Made by a program: the position numbers and the translations under genes. From contig NZ_JBNINT010000001.1 of assembly GCF_050510895.1 (NCBI RefSeq), positions 1,302,001 to 1,366,000 of the forward strand: 64,000 bases of DNA. The letters are read 5' to 3'. The first letter of the stretch is position 1, and every line of letters begins with the position of its first letter. Source of the DNA: Pannonibacter phragmitetus_B (GTDB taxonomy: Bacteria; Pseudomonadota; Alphaproteobacteria; Rhizobiales; Stappiaceae). Of the stretch, positions 36,808-44,703 are shown piece by piece. Below the pieces are notes generated by a model. The model was not told the DNA's origin and did not search any database. It worked only from the letters and a program-made list of their open reading frames with translations.

Positions 36808-37530
36808 ATGCGGGGAAAGCCGTTGCAGATCATGGACCATGCCGCCGCCGGGACGGTGCCACCGCTGGGCATCATCATGCTGGATACAGCCTTCGAGCGC
36901 CCGCCGGGCGATGTGGGCAATGCGTCTAGCTGGCCGTTTCCGGTACTGTACCGGACGGTCAGCGGCGCAACGGCGCGCAAGGTCGTGGGCGGAGATGATG
37001 GGGATCTGATGGATGCCTTCGTCGCCGCCGGAGAGGTCTTGCAAGGGCAGGGTGCCGTGGCACTCATCACCTCCTGCGGCTTTCTGGCTGCCCGCCAGCC
37101 GGTGCTTGCCTCCCGTCTGTCCCTGCCGCTGGCCACCTCCAGCCTGTTGCAGATCCCGGTGATTGCAAGCCTCCTGCCCAAGGGGCGCACGGTGGGGGTG
37201 ATCACCTATGACGCAGCCTCTCTCGGTCCGGCGCACTTCTTGGGTGTGGGCGCAGATCCGGCGACGCCGGTGGCCGGCCTCCCGCAGGGCGGGGCTTTCC
37301 GGGGGTTGATCGAGGGCGGTGCGGCCTATAATGCGCCAGCGCTTCAGGCGGAACTGGAGGCGGTGGCGGAGCGGCTGATTGTGGAGCATCCTTCCACCGG
37401 CGCGCTCTTGCTGGAATGCACCAACCTGCCGCCGTTCTCGTCTGCCCTGCGCCAGCGCTTCTGCCTGCCCGTCTTCGACATTCTCACCCTCGGCCGCTGG
37501 CTGCATCAGGCTGCTTGCATGCAGATCTGA
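36808..37530 (+). CDS. Aspartate/glutamate racemase family protein
   Basis: 240 residues. Two catalytic-type cysteines in the right setting: ALITSCGFLAARQP near residue 90 and LLLECTNLPPF near 195, as in cofactor-independent Asp/Glu/hydantoin racemases. PPLGIIMLDTAFERPPGDVGN at the start and TVGVITYDAASLGPAHF fit the uncharacterised arm of this superfamily. A racemase or decarboxylase acting on an amino acid or its derivative is likely, substrate unknown. One of the two dyads tied to the FadR-type regulator lies 5 bases after its stop. Confidence 0.75.
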   Translation: MRGKPLQIMDHAAAGTVPPLGIIMLDTAFERPPGDVGNASSWPFPVLYRTVSGATARKVVGGDDGDLMDAFVAAGEVLQGQGAVALITSCGFLAARQPVLASRLSLPLATSSLLQIPVIASLLPKGRTVGVITYDAASLGPAHFLGVGADPATPVAGLPQGGAFRGLIEGGAAYNAPALQAELEAVAERLIVEHPSTGALLLECTNLPPFSSALRQRFCLPVFDILTLGRWLHQAACMQI

Positions 37531-37535
37531 GGCGC

Positions 37536-37559
37536 TGAACCAGTTATCACATTGGTTCA
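37536..37559. promoter_or_regulatory. Candidate regulator operator 1
   Basis: TGAACCA-N10-TGGTTCA, a perfect 7-bp dyad. A second copy lies at 37746 in front of the FadR-family gene; centres are about 210 bases apart, suggesting a repressor operator pair. Confidence 0.5.
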
Positions 37560-37745
37560 GGCGTCCATATGCTTGTGGAAGCTGCCATTGCCCTTGGCTA
37601 CCTTTCTGTGAGAAGAGCTGTCTCGCGCCTTTCAGCAAAATCACCGCCAGACTTTTCGCAAGAATAGTGTGCACTTGCACAATCTTTGGGCGTGCCGTTT
37701 GCTCAGCTTTTGCCGCTTGACAGACTGCCGCTTTGTCAAACAGGA

Positions 37746-37768
37746 TGAACCAATCTTGTAAATGGTTC
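37746..37768. promoter_or_regulatory. Candidate regulator operator 2
   Basis: TGAACCA-N10-TGGTTC, same arms and spacing as operator 1. It ends 6 bases before the preferred start codon of the FadR-type regulator, where binding would block transcription of the regulator itself. Confidence 0.55.
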
Positions 37769-37773
37769 GCCTA

Positions 37774-38517
37774 ATGGTCCAGACTTCACCACACCCTGAC
37801 AATGCCAGTTACGCGCTGGAAAAGCTGCGCGATATGCTCCGCGAAGGTGACTTCGGTGCGGATGGCAAGCTTCCGACCGAGCGGGCGCTTTCGGCAAAGC
37901 TTGGCCTTGGGCGCCGTGCGATCCGCCGTGCACTCGAAGTGCTGGAGGCAGAAGGGGAAATCTGGCGCAGGCAAGGGGCGGGCACTTTTGCCGGACAGCG
38001 GCCTGGCAGCCTTGGGCAAGAGGTTGATGCGATTGTGGCGGGAGCCGACTTCATGGAGATCATGGAGGTCCGCCTGCGTATCGAGCCGCAGCTTGCGCAG
38101 CTGGCAGCGCTGCGCGCAAAGCCTGCGGAGCTGGCACGCATGCGGGATCTTGCCCGGCGCATCAAGGAAAGCGACGACGCAGATGCCCGCGAACTGTGGG
38201 ACGGTGCCCTGCACAGACAGATTGCACAGAGCGCCCGCAACGATCTGTTTCTGACGATTTTCGACGTCATCAATCAGGTGCGGCAGGGCGAAGCCTGGCA
38301 GAACATCCGCGAGCGGGCCCGCACGGGCACGGGCATCAGCATGGCCTATGCACAACATGAGGACATCATTGCTGCGATTGCCGCGCGTGATCCGGCGCAG
38401 GCAGGGGAGGCGATGCGCCAGCATCTCCTGATGCTGCAGGAGCGCCTCATCCGCGCAACATCGCTGGATCATGACCTGCCTGTGCCAGTCGCGGTGGACG
38501 AGGCGGAGGCCTCCTGA
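37774..38517 (+). CDS. GntR/FadR-family transcriptional regulator
   Basis: 247 residues from ATG at 37774; an earlier ATG at 37762 lies within a predicted operator. N-terminal winged helix: LPTERALSAKLGLGRRAIRRALEVLEAEGEIWRRQGAGTF. C-terminal FCD ligand domain (about residues 90-230) with EVRLRIEPQLAQLAALRA, DGALHRQIAQSARNDLF and the AIAARDPAQAGEAMRQHL helix; the metal-type histidines are kept. It lies just upstream of the peptide ABC operon and is the likely regulator of it. No strong ribosome binding site precedes it. Confidence 0.85.
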   Translation: MVQTSPHPDNASYALEKLRDMLREGDFGADGKLPTERALSAKLGLGRRAIRRALEVLEAEGEIWRRQGAGTFAGQRPGSLGQEVDAIVAGADFMEIMEVRLRIEPQLAQLAALRAKPAELARMRDLARRIKESDDADARELWDGALHRQIAQSARNDLFLTIFDVINQVRQGEAWQNIRERARTGTGISMAYAQHEDIIAAIAARDPAQAGEAMRQHLLMLQERLIRATSLDHDLPVPVAVDEAEAS

Positions 38518-38524
38518 AATTCCG

Positions 38525-38543
38525 CCGGGCGGCTGCCGCCCGG
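38525..38543 (+). terminator. Hairpin between regulator and transporter operon
   Basis: CCGGGCGGC-T-GCCGCCCGG, a tight 9-bp palindrome 8 bases after the regulator stop, without T-tract. It may partially terminate before the substrate-binding protein gene. Confidence 0.4.
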
Positions 38544-38633
38544 AACAGAGATTGCCGGGGCGAAGCTGCCCGGTTCAAGGGGCAGGCTGGTCCCTTGAAA
38601 GTGAAAAGAACCAACAGACCGGAGGTAAATGGC

Positions 38634-40145
38634 ATGAACCGAATTTTGCGTCTGACGACCGCTCTTGCACTTGGTGCATTATCCGCCCTGCCTGCAGCGG
38701 CATCGGAACTGAAGATCGCTCTGCAGGATGATGCGGATGTGCTGGATCCGGCACAGTCCCGTTCTTTTGTCGGCCGTATCGTCTACACGGCGATGTGCGA
38801 CAAGCTCGTTGATGTTTCGCCCGATCTCAAGATTGTGCCGCAGCTCGCCACGGAATGGGCCTGGTCGGAAGACGGCATGACCCTGACGATGAAGCTGCGC
38901 GAGGGTGTGAAGTTCCATGACGGCACGGACATGGATGCGGCTGCGGTCGTCGCCACCATCGAGCGGAACATGACGCTGCCCGAGTCCCGCCGCAAGAGCG
39001 AGCTGTCTTCGGTCGAGAAGGTCGAGGCAGTAGGCCCGCTCGAGGTCCGCTTCACGCTGAAAAAGCCTGACGTTACGCTGCTGGCTCAGCTTTCGGACCG
39101 TGCCGGCATGATTGTTTCTCCTGCCGCGGCTGAAAAGCTTGGCGCCAACTTTGGTTCCAGCCCGGTTTGCGCAGGGCCGTTCAAGTTCGTGGAGCGCATC
39201 CAGCAGGACCGGATCGTTCTGGAGAAGTTCCAGGACTACTGGAACAAGGACAATATCTTCATCGACAAGGTCACCTACCTGCCGATCCCGGATTCAACCG
39301 TGCGGCTCGCCAACCTTCAGTCGGGTGATCTCGACATGATCGAGCGCCTTGCCCCCACGGATGCCGCTGCGGTGAAGGCCGATCCCAACCTGACCTACGC
39401 CGATGTCGTCAACATCGGGTACATGTCGGTCTATGTGAACGTCGGCAATGGTTCGCGTGCGGACAACCCCTTTGGCAAGGACAAGCGTCTTCGTCAGGCG
39501 TTCTCCATGGCGCTCGACCGTGATGCACTTGTCCAGATCGTCTATGAAGGCACAGCAGTGGGCGGCAACCAGCCTTTCCCGCCGAACAGCCCCTGGTTCA
39601 ACAAGTCGATTCCGGTTCCTGCCCGCGATGTGGAGAAGGCGAAGCAACTCGTGAAGGAGGCCGGGTTTGACCGTGTTCCTGTCGAGCTTCAGGTTTCCAA
39701 CAACCCGGTTGCCCAGCAGATGATGCAGGTGGTGCAGTCGATGGTGGCCGAGGCGGGCATCGATGTGACGCTGAAGTCCACCGAGTTTGCCACGCTGCTC
39801 GATGAACAGACCCGCGGCAATTATCAGATGTCCCGTTCGGACTGGTCCGGCCGCGTCGATCCGGATGGCAACATTCACCAGTTTGTCACCTGCAACGCTG
39901 GTCTCAACGACACCAAGTACTGCAACCCGGAAGTGGACAAGCTTCTGAACGAAGCCCGCGCTTCGACTGACGATGCCGTGCGCAAGGAAAAGTATGACGC
40001 GGCAACCGCCATCCTCAACGACGACATGCCGATGATCTATCTCGGTCACCAGTCGTGGATCTGGGCGATGAAGAAGGACATCACCGGCTTTGTTGCATCG
40101 CCGGACGGCATGATCCGTCTTACCGGCCTGAAGAAGGAAGACTGA
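38634..40145 (+). CDS. Peptide ABC transporter substrate-binding protein (DppA/OppA family)
   Basis: 503 residues from ATG at 38634, 8 bases after GGAGG. Cleavable signal peptide MNRILRLTTALALGALSALPAAA. Family 5 solute-binding fold: LKIALQDDADVLDPAQS at the start of the mature protein, PQLATEWAWSEDGMTLTMKLREGVKFHDG, and LQSGDLDMIERLAP. It binds peptides or similar ligands in the periplasm. First gene of an operon with two permeases, gamma-glutamyltransferase, DUF1028 and a double ATPase, so gamma-glutamyl peptides such as glutathione are plausible ligands (inference). Confidence 0.92.
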   Translation: MNRILRLTTALALGALSALPAAASELKIALQDDADVLDPAQSRSFVGRIVYTAMCDKLVDVSPDLKIVPQLATEWAWSEDGMTLTMKLREGVKFHDGTDMDAAAVVATIERNMTLPESRRKSELSSVEKVEAVGPLEVRFTLKKPDVTLLAQLSDRAGMIVSPAAAEKLGANFGSSPVCAGPFKFVERIQQDRIVLEKFQDYWNKDNIFIDKVTYLPIPDSTVRLANLQSGDLDMIERLAPTDAAAVKADPNLTYADVVNIGYMSVYVNVGNGSRADNPFGKDKRLRQAFSMALDRDALVQIVYEGTAVGGNQPFPPNSPWFNKSIPVPARDVEKAKQLVKEAGFDRVPVELQVSNNPVAQQMMQVVQSMVAEAGIDVTLKSTEFATLLDEQTRGNYQMSRSDWSGRVDPDGNIHQFVTCNAGLNDTKYCNPEVDKLLNEARASTDDAVRKEKYDAATAILNDDMPMIYLGHQSWIWAMKKDITGFVASPDGMIRLTGLKKED

Positions 40146-40153
40146 CATTGCTT

Positions 40154-40176
40154 CCCGGCGGGTTCTTCCCGCCGGG
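40154..40176 (+). repeat. Intra-operon hairpin 1
   Basis: CCCGGCGGG-TTCTT-CCCGCCGGG, a perfect 9-bp stem 9 bases after the substrate-binding protein stop. Such structures commonly protect the abundant binding-protein mRNA and limit read-through to the permeases. Confidence 0.6.
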
Positions 40177-40259
40177 GGCTTGTCAGACTGTAAAGCGTCT
40201 GGGCCTCTGTCCAGGCGCGGTGCTCTGGTCTCGGAACCGGACCTCATGATCTTGCAACG

Positions 40260-40285
40260 GCGCTGCGGAGTCCCTTCCGCAGCGC
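40260..40285 (+). repeat. Intra-operon hairpin 2
   Basis: GCGCTGCGGA-GTCCCT-TCCGCAGCGC, a perfect 10-bp stem 35 bases before the first permease start. Together with hairpin 1 it gives two strong structures in one 175-base gap. Confidence 0.6.
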
Positions 40286-40320
40286 TCTCCATCCCGCCCC
40301 CGCCGTGAAGGATGGCGTCC

Positions 40321-41268
40321 ATGCCTGTCTACATCGCGAAACGTCTGCTGGTCGCCATTCCGACCCTGCTGATCATCTCCATCTTTGTCTTTTCTCTGCA
40401 GAAGCTTCTGCCGGGCGATCCCGTCCTCGTGATGGCCGGGGAGGAGCGTGATCCTGCGGTTCTGGAAATGCTGCGGGAGAAGTACCGTCTGAACGATCCG
40501 TTGCCGGTGCAATACCTGACCTGGCTCGGCAATGCAGTGACCGGCGATCTCGGCATTTCCTTGCGTACCAACCAGCCAGTAACCGAACTCATCGCCCAGA
40601 AGCTGCCGGTAACAATCCAGCTTGCAGTCATGTCGATGATCTTTGCCTTTCTGATCGGTGTGCCTGCGGGCATTCTGGCTGCGGTGAGAAAGAACACGGT
40701 CATCGACTATATCGCCAGCATCATTGCTCTTTCGGGCTTGTCGGTGCCCAATTTTTGGCTCGGAATCATGTTGATCCTGCTGGTGTCCGTGAAGCTCGGA
40801 TGGTTGCCGGCTTCCGGTTTCGAGTCGATTTTCAATGATCCTGTCCGCTCCCTGCAGACAATGATCATGCCCTCCTTCGTGCTGGGGACCGCTCTTGCCG
40901 CGACGCTGATGCGCCACACCCGCTCGGCCATGCTGGGTGTTCTGTCTCAGGACTACATCCGCACGGCGCGGGCCAAGGGGCTTTCACCGCGTGAAGTCGT
41001 GTTGTCGCATTCTTTCCGCAATGCGCTGCTGCCCGTCGTCACGCTCAGCGCGCTGCTGTTCGGCGAGTTGCTGGCCGGAGCCGTTCTGACGGAGCAGATC
41101 TTCACCATTCCGGGCTTCGGCAAGCTGATCGTCGATGCCGTTTTCAACCGTGACTATGCGGTGGTGCAGGGCGTCGTCATGTGCACGGCAGTTGGCTTCA
41201 TTCTCATGAACCTTGTTGCGGACATTCTCTATGTCCTTCTCAATCCACGGCTGAGGGCAAGCCTATGA
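40321..41268 (+). CDS. Peptide ABC transporter permease (DppB type)
   Basis: 315 residues from ATG at 40321 (MPVYIAKRLLVAIPTLL). Six membrane segments typical of DppB/OppB; the EAA-like loop reads RTARAKGLSPREVVLSHSFRNALLPVVT. LPGDPVLVMAGEERDP after the first segment is a standard DppB feature. Its stop overlaps the start of the second permease (ATGA), so translation is coupled. Confidence 0.92.
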   Translation: MPVYIAKRLLVAIPTLLIISIFVFSLQKLLPGDPVLVMAGEERDPAVLEMLREKYRLNDPLPVQYLTWLGNAVTGDLGISLRTNQPVTELIAQKLPVTIQLAVMSMIFAFLIGVPAGILAAVRKNTVIDYIASIIALSGLSVPNFWLGIMLILLVSVKLGWLPASGFESIFNDPVRSLQTMIMPSFVLGTALAATLMRHTRSAMLGVLSQDYIRTARAKGLSPREVVLSHSFRNALLPVVTLSALLFGELLAGAVLTEQIFTIPGFGKLIVDAVFNRDYAVVQGVVMCTAVGFILMNLVADILYVLLNPRLRASL

Positions 41269-42134
41269 CCGCGATCGAACAATCGTCCGTGGCGGCGGGC
41301 TCCGAAGGCAGCCGCTCCTGGAAGAAGCTGCGCTCAAGCCGCAGTGCGCTTGCCGGGCTCATCATCATCTCCTTCTTTTCCGCGCTGGCCATCCTCGCGC
41401 CGCTGCTGCCCATCGCAGATCCGGTGGCCACCAGCTGGTCGGCGATCCGCAAGGCTCCTTCGGCAGCCCATTGGCTTGGTACGGATGATCTGGGCCGGGA
41501 TATCCTCTCGCGCATGATCTGGGGGGCAAGGGCTTCGCTGATGGCTGGCGTCTTCTCGGTCATGATTGCCGTCGGCATCGGGGTCCCGCTCGGCATTCTG
41601 GCCGGCTATTTCGGCGGCTGGGTGGATCTGGTCATTTCGCGCGTCACCGAAGCGCTTCTGGCCCTGCCGTTTCTGATCATGGCCATTGCACTTGCGGCCT
41701 TCCTCAGCCCGAGCCTCACCAATGCGATGATTGCGATTGGTCTGTCGGCCATGCCCATTTTCGTCCGCCTGACACGGGGGCAGGTGCTGGCGGTGAAGCA
41801 GGAAGACTATGTGGAAGGCGCCCGCTCTGTGGGCCTTGGCCACATGGACATCATGCTCCGCTACATCCTGCCCAATGTCACCGCGCCGATTATCGTTCAG
41901 GCGACGCTGACAGTTGCCACCGCCATCATTGCCGAGGCGAGCCTCTCGTTCCTCGGTCTCGGGCAGCAGCCTCCGGCGGCCAGCTGGGGTTCCATGCTGA
42001 ACGTGGCGAAGAACTTCCTTTCACAGGCGCCCTGGATGGCCATGTGGCCGGGCGCCGCGATCTTCCTTGTGGTGATCGGCTTCAACCTCCTTGGCGACGG
42101 CCTGCGCGATGCGCTGGACCCGCGCGAACACTGA
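41265..42134 (+). CDS. Peptide ABC transporter permease (DppC type)
   Basis: 289 residues from ATG at 41265, overlapping the previous stop by 4 bases. DppC/OppC hallmarks: HWLGTDDLGRDILSRMIWGARASLMAG after the first segment and the EAA loop EGARSVGLGHMDIMLRYILPNVTAPI. It ends with NLLGDGLRDALDPREH, typical of the family. Partner of the DppB-type permease in the inner membrane channel. Confidence 0.92.
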   Translation: MTAIEQSSVAAGSEGSRSWKKLRSSRSALAGLIIISFFSALAILAPLLPIADPVATSWSAIRKAPSAAHWLGTDDLGRDILSRMIWGARASLMAGVFSVMIAVGIGVPLGILAGYFGGWVDLVISRVTEALLALPFLIMAIALAAFLSPSLTNAMIAIGLSAMPIFVRLTRGQVLAVKQEDYVEGARSVGLGHMDIMLRYILPNVTAPIIVQATLTVATAIIAEASLSFLGLGQQPPAASWGSMLNVAKNFLSQAPWMAMWPGAAIFLVVIGFNLLGDGLRDALDPREH

Positions 42135-42156
42135 TTTGCAGAAAAAGGCAGAGACA

Positions 42157-43941
42157 TTGACTGAGTTCACCACACGGCCGGAAATCCTCGGCACCTTCGG
42201 TGTTGTCACTTCGACCCACTGGATCGCCTCTGCGGTCGGCATGAGCATTCTGGAAAAGGGCGGCAATGCCTTTGATGCGGCGGTTGCCGCAGGCTTCGTC
42301 CTGCAGATCGTCGAGCCGCATCTGTGCGGACCCGGTGGCGACATGCCGGCGGTCTTTTATTCAAAGAAGACGGACAAGGTGGAAGTGATCTGTGCGCAAG
42401 GTCCGGCCCCGGCAGGCGCAACCATCGAGCACTACACCAGCGAAGGGCTGAAGCTGATCCCCGGCGACGGGCTGCTGTCCACCGTCATTCCCGGTGCCTT
42501 TGATGGCTGGATGCTGATGCTGCGCGACTATGGCACTTTGTCCCTGCGTGAGGTGCTGGAGCCTGCCATCTATTACGCGGAGCATGGTCATCCGATGCTG
42601 CCGCGGGTATCGGCAACGATCAAGGGGCTCGGTGACTTCTTCGAGAAGGAATGGCCGACCTCTTACGAGACCTGGCTGCCCGGCGGCGCGGCACCCGAGC
42701 CGCATGCCAATTTCCGCAATCCGGTTCTGGCGGAAACATGGAAGCGCATCATTGCCGAAGCGGAAGCAAAGACCGGCCGCGAGGAGCAGATTGAGGCCGC
42801 GCGCGATGCCTTCTATCGGGGCTTTGTTGCCGAGGCCATCGGCAACTACCTGAAGACGGCCGAAGTCATGGATGCGAGCGGTCAGAAGCACAAGGGCGTG
42901 CTGACGGCCGATGACATGGCGAACTGGAGCGCCACCATCGAGGCACCGCAGACCTTCGACTATCACGACTGGACCCTGGCCAAGACGCAGGCCTGGGGGC
43001 AGGGGCCGGTTTTGCTGCAGTCTCTGGCACTGCTCAAGGGCTTTGACATTGGCGCGATGGACCCTGCCGGTCCCGACTTCGTCCATCATGTGGTCGAGGC
43101 GATGAAGCTCGCCTATGCTGACCGTGAGGTCTATTACGGCGATCCGAAGTTCGGGGAAATCCCGACCGAGCACCTGTTGTCGGAAGGCTACAACAGTGAG
43201 CGGCGCAAGCTGATCGGGGCTGAGGCCTCGTTCGACCTGCGCCCCGGAACCGTGCCCGGCTACGAACAGCAGCGCGATGCGACCATGGCCATGCTGGCCG
43301 AGTTCTCCGGCCACGGCGCGGTCTATGAGCCGACCATGGCGCATCTGACCGAGAAGAAGGGCGATACGGTCCACATCGATGTGATCGACCGCTGGGGCAA
43401 CATGGTGGCAACGACGCCCTCCGGCGGGTGGCTGCAGTCTTCGCCGGTTGTGCCCGGGCTTGGCTTTGCGCTGAACTCGCGCGCACAGATGTTCTGGCTG
43501 AAAGAGGGACTGCCCACCTCCCTTGCTCCCGGCAAGCGCCCGCGCACAACACTGACGCCTTCGCTGGCAATGTACCAGGGGCGTCCAACACTGGCCTTTG
43601 GAACGCCCGGCGGCGACCAGCAGGATCAGTGGCAGCTGCCGTTCTTCTTGCGCTATGCCCACCACACGAAGAACCTGCAGGCGGCCATTGATGCGCCGCT
43701 GTTCCACTCCACCCATTTCCCGGGCTCCTTCTATCCGCGCACGTCGGAGCCTGGGCACATCATGGTGGAGGAGAGCTTCGGCGAGGCGGCAATTGCAGAA
43801 CTGCGCCGCCGCGGGCATCAGGTGACGGTTGCCGACAGCTGGAGCGTCGGGCGCCTGACGGCTGCGCGCCGCGATGCCGATGGCCTGTTGCGGGCAGCGG
43901 CAACGCCGCGCCTGATGCAGGCCTATGCGGTGGGGCGCTGA
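42157..43941 (+). CDS. Gamma-glutamyltransferase family protein
   Basis: 594 residues from TTG at 42157 (MTEFTTRPEILGTFGVV), chosen because AAGGCAGAG lies upstream and the family start fits. Ntn-hydrolase fold: VTSTHWIASAVGMSILEKGGNAFDAAVA, VEPHLCGPGGD, and the autocleavage Thr in GDTVHIDVIDRWGNMVATTPSGG near residue 410. It hydrolyses or transfers gamma-glutamyl groups. No signal peptide, so unlike periplasmic GGT it probably acts in the cytoplasm on imported peptides. Embedded between permease and ATPase genes of a peptide transporter. Confidence 0.88.
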   Translation: MTEFTTRPEILGTFGVVTSTHWIASAVGMSILEKGGNAFDAAVAAGFVLQIVEPHLCGPGGDMPAVFYSKKTDKVEVICAQGPAPAGATIEHYTSEGLKLIPGDGLLSTVIPGAFDGWMLMLRDYGTLSLREVLEPAIYYAEHGHPMLPRVSATIKGLGDFFEKEWPTSYETWLPGGAAPEPHANFRNPVLAETWKRIIAEAEAKTGREEQIEAARDAFYRGFVAEAIGNYLKTAEVMDASGQKHKGVLTADDMANWSATIEAPQTFDYHDWTLAKTQAWGQGPVLLQSLALLKGFDIGAMDPAGPDFVHHVVEAMKLAYADREVYYGDPKFGEIPTEHLLSEGYNSERRKLIGAEASFDLRPGTVPGYEQQRDATMAMLAEFSGHGAVYEPTMAHLTEKKGDTVHIDVIDRWGNMVATTPSGGWLQSSPVVPGLGFALNSRAQMFWLKEGLPTSLAPGKRPRTTLTPSLAMYQGRPTLAFGTPGGDQQDQWQLPFFLRYAHHTKNLQAAIDAPLFHSTHFPGSFYPRTSEPGHIMVEESFGEAAIAELRRRGHQVTVADSWSVGRLTAARRDADGLLRAAATPRLMQAYAVGR

Positions 43942-43944
43942 GCC

Positions 43945-44703
43945 ATGACCTGGTCCATCGCCGCCCGTGATCCAGAGACCGGCCACCTCGGCATTGCCGT
44001 TGCCAGCCGCTTCTTTGCGGTTGGCTCCGCCGTGCCCTACATGCGCGGCGGTGTGGGAGCCGTTGCTACCCAGGCCTTCGTCAGCCCTCTTTACGGGACC
44101 GATGGCCTTGCGATGCTTGGCGAAGGCAAAAGCCCGCAGGAGATCATTGACTTCCTGACGGGGCGCGATGACGGCGCCGAACAGCGGCAGATGCATCTGA
44201 TCGACGCTCAGGGGCGCAACGCTGTCTTCACCGGCAAGAAATGCGTCGAATGGGCCGGGCATCTCATCGAGGACAATGTTTCCGTGGCTGGAAACATGCT
44301 CGCAGGTCCGCAGGTGCTGGAGCGGACCCTTGCCGCTTACAAGGATCTGTCCGCGGCTCCCTTTGCCGAGCGGCTGCTGGGTGCGATGGATGCAGGAGAA
44401 GCGGCGGGCGGCGACAAGCGCGGCAAGCAGTCTGCCGCCCTCGTCATCTACCGGGATCAGGATTACGCATGGCTCAACATCCGGGCTGATGACCACGCCG
44501 ATCCGCTGCCGGAACTTTGGCGGCTCTACCGGGTGGCGCAGGAGCGTTACCTGCATGTGGTTGAAACCATGCCGACGCGGGAAAACCCGCATGGCCTTAC
44601 CGACCGTACCGAAATCGACCGGAAAATCGCCAGCCTCGAAGCCGAACGGCAGGCTGCCGGTCGTGCATCTTCCTCCTTCGCGACGCCGTGGACACAGTCA
44701 TGA
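43945..44703 (+). CDS. DUF1028 family protein
   Basis: 252 residues, 3 bases after the gamma-glutamyltransferase stop. The N-terminus MTWSIAARDPETGHLGIAVASRFFAVGSAVP and GVGAVATQAFVSPLYGTDGLAML are diagnostic of DUF1028, thought to be an Ntn-hydrolase-like fold. HLIEDNVSVAGNMLAGPQVL and ADDHADPLPELWRLY are also conserved. DUF1028 genes often sit in gamma-glutamyltransferase/peptide ABC operons, so an amidase role on the same substrates is plausible but unproven. Its stop overlaps the ATPase start (ATGA). Confidence 0.88.
   Translation: MTWSIAARDPETGHLGIAVASRFFAVGSAVPYMRGGVGAVATQAFVSPLYGTDGLAMLGEGKSPQEIIDFLTGRDDGAEQRQMHLIDAQGRNAVFTGKKCVEWAGHLIEDNVSVAGNMLAGPQVLERTLAAYKDLSAAPFAERLLGAMDAGEAAGGDKRGKQSAALVIYRDQDYAWLNIRADDHADPLPELWRLYRVAQERYLHVVETMPTRENPHGLTDRTEIDRKIASLEAERQAAGRASSSFATPWTQS

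Noticed and set aside
42361..44592. 743-codon minus-strand open frame across gamma-glutamyltransferase and DUF1028 genes
   Set aside because: Antisense shadow; no domain, and the forward genes are unambiguous.
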